Below are positions 1-6,616 of a stretch of DNA of 8,871 nt, piece after piece (positions within the stretch are counted from its first letter, which is position 1; every line of letters begins with the position of its first letter). Position numbers and translations under genes: made by a program. Under the pieces are notes generated by a model that was not told the DNA's origin, searched no databases, and saw only the letters and a list, made by a program, of their open reading frames with translations. This DNA is from Actinomycetales bacterium (GTDB lineage Bacteria > Actinomycetota > Actinomycetes > Mycobacteriales > Mycobacteriaceae), in NCBI GenBank assembly GCA_012838715.1, contig DUOR01000364.1, positions 1 through 8,871 of the forward strand, written 5' to 3'.

Positions 1-499
1 CGCGGTAGGTGCCGGGGACGATGCCGGGGGCGGCTTCCTTCTCCGTGAAGCGGGAGTTGGTGCCGCCGAGGCCGGCGGTGAGGTCCTCGGCGCCCCAGAA
101 CATGGCGGCCACGTTGTCGGCGGAGGCGATGTCGTCGGCGCGGAGGACGCCCATCGCGGTCTCGATGAGCGCGATGACGCGGTAGCCGGCGAGGGCCTCG
201 ACGGAGGCGGCGGACTCCGCCTTCGGCAGCATCACCAGGTCGTAGCGGGTGTCCGCGAGCATCTCCAGGTCCGCGGCGTACTCCGGCGAGTCGCTGGGGT
301 TGATGCGGATGATGGTGCGTTCGGGATCCATCGGGTTGTCGATGATCGCCTGGCGGGCGGCGGCCTTGTTCTCCGGGCGGCAGCCGTCCTCCAGATCGAG
401 GATGACCAGGTCGGCGCGCTCGGCGGCCTTGGCGAAACGGTCGGGGCGGTCGGCCGGGGCGAAGAGGATCGCGGGGCCGGCGGGAATCCAGGGCTTCAT
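1..499 (-). CDS. citE: CitE-family CoA-ester lyase (HpcH/HpaI aldolase fold), 3' part outside window
   Basis: The first 166 residues of a CitE-like lyase are present; the rest lies beyond base 1 (the family is usually about 270-300 aa). The ATG at 499-497 overlaps the stop of the upstream MaoC gene (ATGA) and has a GGAGG 10 nt upstream (510-514). Family hallmarks are seen in order: the N-terminal APADRPDRF segment (14-22), ILDLEDG (33-39), IRINP with Arg65, LPKAES (91-96), LIETAMGV with Glu113, and GAEDL with Asp139. From memory, Arg64, Glu112 and Asp138 are the substrate and Mg2+ residues of M. tuberculosis Rv2498c, so the active site looks intact. Rv2498c cleaves (S)-citramalyl-CoA and (R)-HMG-CoA. 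As last gene of a carboxylase/dehydrogenase/hydratase operon, its likely job is the final cleavage of leucine breakdown, giving acetyl-CoA and acetoacetate. A citramalyl-CoA (itaconate) role is also possible. The family assignment is firm; the substrate is inferred. Confidence 0.93.
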   Translation of the reverse strand, partial: MKPWIPAGPAILFAPADRPDRFAKAAERADLVILDLEDGCRPENKAAARQAIIDNPMDPERTIIRINPSDSPEYAADLEMLADTRYDLVMLPKAESAASVEALAGYRVIALIETAMGVLRADDIASADNVAAMFWGAEDLTAGLGGTNSRFTEKEAAPGIVPGTYR

Positions 500-1026
500 C
501 GCTCGCCGCCCTCCGGGTCGCACTGGACGAGGGTGGCGCGGACGGCGCGGCACACGATGTCGCCCTTCTGGTTGCGGCCGATGTGCTCCAGCTCGACGAT
601 GCCCTGGCCGGGGCGCGACTTCGACGCGCGCTTGGAGCGGCAGACCGTCTCGGCGTACAGGGTGTCGCCGTGGAACATGGGCGCCGGGAAGGAGACCTCG
701 GTGAAGCCGAGGTTGGCGACGATGGTGCCCAGCGTCAGCTGCGACACCGACAGGCCGACCACGGTGGACAGGGTCCACATGGAGTTGACCAGGCGCTTGC
801 CGCCGAAGCCCGGCTGCTGCGACGACCAGTGGGCGTCGAGGTGCAGCGGCTGGGTGTTCATGGTCAGCGTGGTGAACAGGACGTCGTCGGTCTCGGTGAC
901 CGTGCGGCCGGGGCGGTGCAGGTAGCGGGCGCCCTCGCGGTACTCCTCGAACCAGAGTCCGCGCTGGACGATGCCGTCCCCGGCGTCCCCGGGCTCGCCG
1001 GCGGCGGTCGTGTTGTTGTCGGTCAT
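496..1026 (-). CDS. MaoC-like (R)-specific enoyl-CoA hydratase, putative 3-methylglutaconyl-CoA/itaconyl-CoA hydratase
   Basis: A 176-residue single hot-dog hydratase-2 protein. The active-site stretch is at residues 56-64, MNTQPLHLD. The usual hydratase-2 motif D-x-N-P-[LIV]-H appears here as N-T-Q-P-L-H, so the catalytic Asp is Asn57 while His62 is kept. The core continues with a hydrophobic helix (about 80-100) and the strand FPAPMFHGDTL (113-123), typical of MaoC domains. I chose the ATG at 1026: it follows a purine-rich leader (AAGGGG at 1040-1045, then GAAAGAGA). An in-frame GTG at 1065 would add 13 residues, but it lies inside the arm of a strong hairpin (1061-1094). The stop overlaps the start of citE by 4 nt, implying translational coupling. 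M. tuberculosis Rv2499c, in the same place, has about this length. The expected reaction is hydration of 3-methylglutaconyl-CoA to (R)-HMG-CoA; this is inferred from context and not shown by the sequence. Confidence 0.88.
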   Translation of the reverse strand: MTDNNTTAAGEPGDAGDGIVQRGLWFEEYREGARYLHRPGRTVTETDDVLFTTLTMNTQPLHLDAHWSSQQPGFGGKRLVNSMWTLSTVVGLSVSQLTLGTIVANLGFTEVSFPAPMFHGDTLYAETVCRSKRASKSRPGQGIVELEHIGRNQKGDIVCRAVRATLVQCDPEGGER

Positions 1027-1060
1027 GGCGGTTCTCTTTCCCCTTGTTCCTTCGTGCGTG

Positions 1061-1094
1061 GCCACGGCCCCCGTTCCGGGGCCGCGGCCGTGGC
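1061..1094 (-). other. Strong stem-loop in the dehydrogenase-maoC gap
   Basis: GCCACGGCC (1061-1069) pairs perfectly with GGCCGTGGC (1086-1094), a 9-bp G+C-rich stem. The 16-nt loop can itself form CCCC/GGGG pairing (1069-1072 with 1078-1081). It sits in the 91-nt gap after the dehydrogenase stop and 34 nt before the maoC ATG. There is no T-tract on the transcript side, so it is not a typical intrinsic terminator. An mRNA-stabilising or processing element, or partial attenuator, is more likely. Confidence 0.55.
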
Positions 1095-1117
1095 GGTTCT
1101 GGCTGTTGGTCCGGCCC

Positions 1118-2278
1118 TTAGAGGCCCAGGCCGCGGGCGATGAGCATGAGCTGCACCTCGGTGGTGCCCTCGCCGATCTCGAGGATCTTGGAGTCGCGGT
1201 AGTGGCGGGAGACGCGGTACTCGTTCATGAAGCCGTAGCCGCCGTGGATCTGGGTGGCGTCGCGGGCGTTGTCCATGGCCGCCTCGGAGGAGATGAGCTT
1301 GGCGATGTAGGCCTCGCGGCGGAACTCCAGGCCCTTGACCATCTTCGCGGCGGCGTCGTACCAGGCCATGCGGGCGGCGTGGGCGCGGGCCTCCATGCGG
1401 GCGATCTTGAAGGAGATGGCCTGGTACTCGGCGATGGCGCGGCCCATCGAGTGACGCTCCTTCGCGTACTTGACGGACTCGTCGACGCAGCCCTGGGCGG
1501 CGCCGGTGGCCAGGGCGGCGATGGCGACGCGGCCCTCGGCGAGGGTGGACAGGAAGTTGGCGAAGCCGCGGCCGCGGGTGCCCAGGAGGTTCTCCTGCGG
1601 GACGCGGACATCGGTGAACGTCAGCGGGTGCGTGTCGGAGGCGTTCCAGCCGACCTTGTCGTACGCCGGCTCGGCGACGAAGCCCTCGGAGTCGGCCGGG
1701 ACGATGATGGTGGAGATTTCCTTCTTGCCGTCCTCCTTCTGGCCGGTCACGGCGGTGACGGTGACCAGGGAGGTGATGTCGGTGCCGGAGTTCGTGATGA
1801 ACTGCTTGGAACCGTTGATGATGAAGTCGTCGCCGTCCTCGCGGGCGATGGTGCGGGTCGCGCCCGCGTCGGAACCCGCGTCCGGCTCGGTGAGGCCGAA
1901 GCCGGCCAGGGCCTTGCCGGCGGTGAGGTCCGGCAGCCACTTCTGCTTCTGCTCCTCGTTGCCGAAGTGGTAGATGGGCGAGGCGCCCAGGCCGACGCCG
2001 GCCTCCAGGGTGATGGCGACCGACTGGTCGACCTTGGCGAGCTCCTCGAGGGCGATGCCCAGGGAGAGGTAGTCGCCGCCCATGCCGCCGTACTCCTCGG
2101 AGAACGGCAGGCCGAACAGGCCCATCTCGCCCATCTGCTTGACGACCTCGTAGGGGAAGGTGTGGTTGCGGTCGTGCTCGTAGGCGACGGGGTCGACGAC
2201 CCCGTTGGCGAAGTCGCGGACGACCTTCTGCAGTTCGCGGTACTCGGCGGGCAGATCGGCGGTGTTGATGTCGGTCAT
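1118..2278 (-). CDS. Acyl-CoA dehydrogenase, short/branched-chain type (FadE19-like)
   Basis: A 386-residue flavoprotein of standard acyl-CoA dehydrogenase length, with the N-terminal helical domain (about 10-120), middle beta domain and C-terminal helical domain. Signature 1 is LTEPDAGSD (129-137) and signature 2 begins QIHGGYGF (343-350). The C-terminal motif EIGEGTTEVQ places the catalytic base at Glu370, the position used by short- and medium-chain enzymes. Human isovaleryl-CoA dehydrogenase instead has Ala there and a Glu just before a conserved Arg in an earlier helix; the matching position here is Gly249, before Arg250. It would oxidise a branched acyl-CoA to the 2-enoyl-CoA, passing electrons to ETF. 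Isovaleryl-CoA is the expected substrate from its place between the MCC-type carboxylase and the hydratase, but the active-site layout equally fits isobutyryl- or 2-methylbutyryl-CoA. The start is an ATG with AAGGAG 8 nt upstream (2287-2292). Confidence 0.95.
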   Translation of the reverse strand: MTDINTADLPAEYRELQKVVRDFANGVVDPVAYEHDRNHTFPYEVVKQMGEMGLFGLPFSEEYGGMGGDYLSLGIALEELAKVDQSVAITLEAGVGLGASPIYHFGNEEQKQKWLPDLTAGKALAGFGLTEPDAGSDAGATRTIAREDGDDFIINGSKQFITNSGTDITSLVTVTAVTGQKEDGKKEISTIIVPADSEGFVAEPAYDKVGWNASDTHPLTFTDVRVPQENLLGTRGRGFANFLSTLAEGRVAIAALATGAAQGCVDESVKYAKERHSMGRAIAEYQAISFKIARMEARAHAARMAWYDAAAKMVKGLEFRREAYIAKLISSEAAMDNARDATQIHGGYGFMNEYRVSRHYRDSKILEIGEGTTEVQLMLIARGLGL

Positions 2279-2331
2279 TTCGGGTGCTCCTTGGTGTGTG
2301 CGCGGGTGCGGTGCGGGATGCGGGGTGCGGG
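2279..2331 (-). other. accA1-dehydrogenase spacer with GTGCGGG-like repeats and RBS
   Basis: The 53-nt gap carries several degenerate, closely spaced copies of GTGCGG(G) on the plus strand (2305-2331), next to the AAGGAG ribosome site of the dehydrogenase (2287-2292). There is no stem-loop strong enough to call, so read-through into the dehydrogenase is expected. Confidence 0.5.
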
Positions 2332-4413
<2,082 letters not shown>

Positions 4414-4420
4414 TGCTTCA

Positions 4421-4427
4421 CTCCTTT
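4421..4427 (-). promoter_or_regulatory. Ribosome-binding site fixing the GTG start of accA1
   Basis: AAAGGAG on the minus strand lies 7 nt before the GTG at 4413. It is the only strong Shine-Dalgarno sequence in the 30-nt accD1-accA1 gap and supports the GTG over any internal ATG. Confidence 0.75.
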
Positions 4428-4443
4428 CGTTCGTGTGCTCGGG

Positions 4444-6072
4444 TTACATGCGGAAGACGCCGAAGCCCGGGTCGCCCAGCGGGGCGCCGCCGGCGACTTC
4501 GAGGGCCAGGCCGAGGACGCGGCGGGTTTCCGCGGGGTCGATGACCCCGTCGTCCCACAGGCGCGCCGACGAGTAGTACGGGTGCGACTGGTGCTCGAAC
4601 TGCTCGCGCACCGGGGCCTCGAAGGCCTCCTGCTCCTCGTCGGACCACTCGCCGCCGGAACGCTCGATCTGGTTGCGGCGGACCGTGGACAGGGTCATCG
4701 CGGCCTGCGGGCCGCCCATGACGGCGACGCGGGCGTTGGGCCACATCCACAGGAAGCGGGGCGAGTAGGCGCGGCCGCACATGGAGTAGTTGCCGGCGCC
4801 GAACGCGCCGCCGATGACGATGGTGAACTTGGGCACGCGGGTGGTGGCCACGGCGTTGCCCATCTTCGCGCCGTGCTTGGCGATGCCGCCGGCCTCGTAC
4901 TCGCGGCCGACCATGAAGCCGGTGGTGTTCTGCAGGAAGACCAGCGGGATGCCGCGCTGGTCGCACAGCTCGATGAAGTGCGCGCCCTTCTGGGCGGACT
5001 CGGCGAAGAGGATGCCGTTGTTGGCGATGATGCCGACCGGGTGGCCGTGGATGCGGGCGAAGGCGGTGACCAGCGTGGTGCCGTACTCCTCCTTGAACTC
5101 CCGGTACTCGCCGCCGTCGACGAGGATCTCGATGACCTCGCGGACGTCGTACGGCTGACGGGGATCCACCGGGACGACGTCGTACAGGTCCTTCTGGTCG
5201 CGCAGGGGGTCGCGCGTCTCCCGAACCTCCCACGGGGCGTCGTCGGCAAGCGGGAGGGTGTCGACGATGGAGCGCACGCGGTGCAGCGCATCGGCGTCGT
5301 CGAGGGCGAGGTGGTCGGTGACGCCGGAGGTCTTGGAGTGCAGGTCGCCGCCGCCGAGCTCCTCGGGGGTGACGTCCTCGCCGGTCGCGGCCTTCACCAG
5401 CGGCGGGCCCGCCAGGAAGATGGTGCCCTGCTCCTTGACGATGACCGCCTCGTCCGACATCGCCGGGACGTAGGCGCCGCCGGCGGTGCAGGAACCGAGG
5501 ACCGCGGAAATCTGCGGGATGCCCTTGGCGGAGAGGTTCGCCTGGTTATAGAAGATGCGGCCGAAGTGGTCTCGGTCCGGGAAGACCTCGTCCTGGTTGA
5601 GGAGCATCGCGCCGCCGGAGTCGACGAGGTAGATGCAGGGCAGCTTGTTCATGTCGGCGATTTCCTGCGCGCGCAGGTGCTTCTTCACCGTCATCGGGTA
5701 GTAGGTGCCGCCCGAGACCGTCGCGTCGTTGGCGACGATCATGCAGCGGCGGCCCTCGACGAGGCCGATGCCGGCGACGAGACCGGCGGCGGCGACGTTG
5801 CCGCCGTACATCTCGTGGGCGGCCAACGGCGCGACCTCGAGGAAGGGGCTGCCCGGGTCGAGCAGCTCGGTGATGCGCTGGCGGACCAGCAGCTTGCCGC
5901 GGGAAACATGGCGGTCGCGGGCCTTCTCGCTGCCGCCTTCGGCGGTGCGGGCCAGGAGGTCGCCGAGCTCGGCGACGAGGGCCTCGTGCTGCGCTCGGTT
6001 GGTCGGCGGGGCGGTGTCGGCGGACGCGGTGGACTGCCCTTCGGCGGTCTGCGCGGCGAGTGTTTCGGTCAT
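4444..6072 (-). CDS. accD1: Acyl-CoA carboxylase beta subunit (carboxyltransferase), methylcrotonyl-CoA type
   Basis: A 542-residue carboxyltransferase with two crotonase-like halves. Segments typical of methylcrotonyl-CoA carboxylase beta (human MCCC2 and actinobacterial AccD1) are visible: [13 protein letters not shown] (55-67), [18 protein letters not shown] (120-137), [18 protein letters not shown] (193-210), the region 212-255 including [41 protein letters not shown] (382-401) and the second-half loop [20 protein letters not shown] (421-440). Gly-rich stretches at 152-154, 198-199 and 421-427 are the usual oxyanion and CoA/biotin-binding loops. It transfers CO2 from carboxybiotin on AccA1 to 3-methylcrotonyl-CoA, giving 3-methylglutaconyl-CoA. 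It is the first gene of the operon. Its ATG at 6072 has an ACGGAG ribosome site (about 6079-6084) with 6 nt spacing, and a candidate promoter lies about 90 nt upstream. Subfamily assignment rests on recognised motifs, not on a search. Confidence 0.96.
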   Translation of the reverse strand: MTETLAAQTAEGQSTASADTAPPTNRAQHEALVAELGDLLARTAEGGSEKARDRHVSRGKLLVRQRITELLDPGSPFLEVAPLAAHEMYGGNVAAAGLVAGIGLVEGRRCMIVANDATVSGGTYYPMTVKKHLRAQEIADMNKLPCIYLVDSGGAMLLNQDEVFPDRDHFGRIFYNQANLSAKGIPQISAVLGSCTAGGAYVPAMSDEAVIVKEQGTIFLAGPPLVKAATGEDVTPEELGGGDLHSKTSGVTDHLALDDADALHRVRSIVDTLPLADDAPWEVRETRDPLRDQKDLYDVVPVDPRQPYDVREVIEILVDGGEYREFKEEYGTTLVTAFARIHGHPVGIIANNGILFAESAQKGAHFIELCDQRGIPLVFLQNTTGFMVGREYEAGGIAKHGAKMGNAVATTRVPKFTIVIGGAFGAGNYSMCGRAYSPRFLWMWPNARVAVMGGPQAAMTLSTVRRNQIERSGGEWSDEEQEAFEAPVREQFEHQSHPYYSSARLWDDGVIDPAETRRVLGLALEVAGGAPLGDPGFGVFRM

Positions 6073-6131
6073 CTACGTCTCCGTGTCGTTCGGGCCCGGT
6101 TCGGGCGCTGGGCCCGGGCTAGAACCCTTGC

Positions 6132-6147
6132 GTTAATGTTCGTTAAC
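6132..6147 (-). promoter_or_regulatory. Putative operator copy 1 (16-bp near-palindrome, TetR-type style)
   Basis: On the minus strand this reads GTTAACGAACATTAAC, an imperfect palindrome with perfect 5-bp outer arms (GTTAA/TTAAC). It matches 14 of 16 positions with a second copy at 6285-6300 in the opposite orientation. It lies about 7-22 nt downstream of the predicted operon transcription start, where a bound repressor would block initiation or early elongation. The corresponding mycobacterial operon is controlled by the TetR repressor BkaR (Rv2506). I do not recall that protein's motif well enough to claim a match, and no regulator gene is in the window. Confidence 0.55.
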
Positions 6148-6160
6148 TCTCTGCGCTCAA

Positions 6161-6189
6161 ACCTTATTGTGACGCAACCCACGCTTCAA
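6161..6189 (-). promoter_or_regulatory. Candidate sigma-70-type promoter of the accD1-accA1 operon
   Basis: Read on the minus strand, TTGAAG (6189-6184) is followed after exactly 17 nt by TAAGGT (6166-6161). These are a good -35 and a TANNNT -10 as used by actinobacterial housekeeping sigma factors. Transcription would start near 6154, giving a leader of roughly 80 nt before the accD1 ATG at 6072. It is the best pair in the region on this strand. A weaker pair (TTAAGG, 18-nt spacer, TAGTGT at about 6281-6252) lies upstream and could be a second promoter. Prediction by eye only. Confidence 0.6.
6168..6183 (+). promoter_or_regulatory. CRP/GlxR-like site within operon promoter spacer
   Basis: TGTGACGCAACCCACG matches 8 of the 10 fixed positions of the CRP/GlxR consensus TGTGA-N6-TCACA, with one perfect half-site. 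It occupies almost exactly the 17-nt spacer between the predicted -35 and -10 of the accD1 promoter, so a bound CRP-family protein would be expected to exclude RNA polymerase. An 8/10 match could arise by chance; its position raises its credibility. Confidence 0.4.
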
Positions 6190-6284
6190 CCACTTTCGTG
6201 GCGTGCATCACCCCCGAAACCGCCGATCGGCCGCGAAAAGTGTGGCGCGGGACACTATCACCCCAGCTGATGCGGCCTTAAAGA

Positions 6285-6300
6285 GTTAACGACCACTAAC
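6285..6300 (+). promoter_or_regulatory. Putative operator copy 2 (16-bp near-palindrome)
   Basis: The plus strand reads GTTAACGACCACTAAC, differing from the inverted copy at 6132-6147 at two positions. Outer arms GTTA/TAAC are kept. It is followed directly by a further TAAC-N6-GTTA arrangement (6297-6310), so an extended or tandem site is possible. It lies about 130 nt upstream of the predicted operon start and about 317 nt upstream of the synthetase ATG, so it could act on either gene or co-operate with copy 1 by looping. Confidence 0.5.
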
Positions 6301-6365
6301 TGAATCGTTACCCCCGCCCAGGCCCCCCGCAGGCTCCGCGGCGCGAACCACCGCAAACCCCGACC

Positions 6366-6391
6366 CGAACCGCGATCCGAACCGCGATCCG
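6366..6391. repeat. 12-bp tandem repeat with dispersed partial copies
   Basis: CGAACCGCGATC occurs twice head to tail (6366-6377 and 6378-6389) and a third unit begins (6390-6391). The core CGAACC recurs at 6344, 6402 and 6448 in the same C-rich stretch, giving five copies in about 110 nt. No hairpin or ORF explains it. It may be slippage-generated filler between two promoters. Confidence 0.6.
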
Positions 6392-6554
6392 CATGCCGGT
6401 CCGAACCGCGGCGCACCCTGCCACAATCCCCGCCGCGATCCCCGGCCCGAACCGCCGGTGACGGTCGTTCGACCACCCGAATGTGCAACGGCACGGACAC
6501 AATCCGCACATTCTCCCACCCGAAACCACCCGGGCCATTTAACGTCGATACAAA

Positions 6555-6570
6555 TGTGATTCGACTCACT
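6555..6570 (+). promoter_or_regulatory. CRP/GlxR-like operator upstream of acyl-CoA synthetase gene
   Basis: TGTGATTCGACTCACT matches 9 of 10 fixed positions of TGTGA-N6-TCACA, the cAMP-receptor-protein consensus shared by GlxR of corynebacteria and Crp of mycobacteria. It ends 46 nt before the ATG of the synthetase gene. Fatty-acid and carbon-source genes are common targets of these regulators. Whether binding would repress or activate depends on the start point, which I could not locate. The overlapping TTCGA-N5-TCGAA dyad (6560-6574) may be incidental. Confidence 0.55.
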
Positions 6571-6616
6571 CGAACGCGACCGTGACCAACCGTTCTCACC
6601 GAGAAAGAGAGACGCC

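Larger units (their letters stand above)
6073..6616. promoter_or_regulatory. Divergent intergenic control region between accD1 operon and acyl-CoA synthetase gene
   Basis: These 544 nt contain no gene that I can support. The left part (6120-6310) is clearly more A+T-rich than its surroundings and holds the operon promoter, one CRP-like site and the two 16-bp near-palindromes. The middle part (6311-6460) is strikingly C-rich on the plus strand with repeated CGAACC words. The right part (6460-6616) is mixed and holds the second CRP-like site and the leader of the synthetase gene. I could not find a convincing plus-strand -35/-10 pair for the synthetase. TACAAAT at 6549-6555 is the best -10-like sequence but has no good -35, and it abuts the CRP-like site, as would suit an activator- or repressor-controlled promoter. 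Confidence 0.8.

Noticed and set aside
1024..1065. Extended maoC start at the GTG at 1065
   Set aside because: The GTG lies inside the hairpin arm and lacks a well-placed ribosome site; the ATG at 1026 follows a purine-rich leader and fits the family length. The longer form is not excluded.
6197..6256. Two further CRP-like matches (6197-6212 and 6241-6256)
   Set aside because: Each matches only 7 of 10 fixed positions, with no promoter context to support it.
6482..6495. TGTGC-N4-GCACG palindrome as another CRP site
   Set aside because: The half-site spacing is 4 rather than 6, so it does not fit the CRP/GlxR consensus.
6290..6559. Plus-strand open stretch in the intergenic region translating to a Pro/Arg/Asn-rich peptide
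   Set aside because: No ATG and no ribosome site; composition reflects the C-rich repeat sequence.
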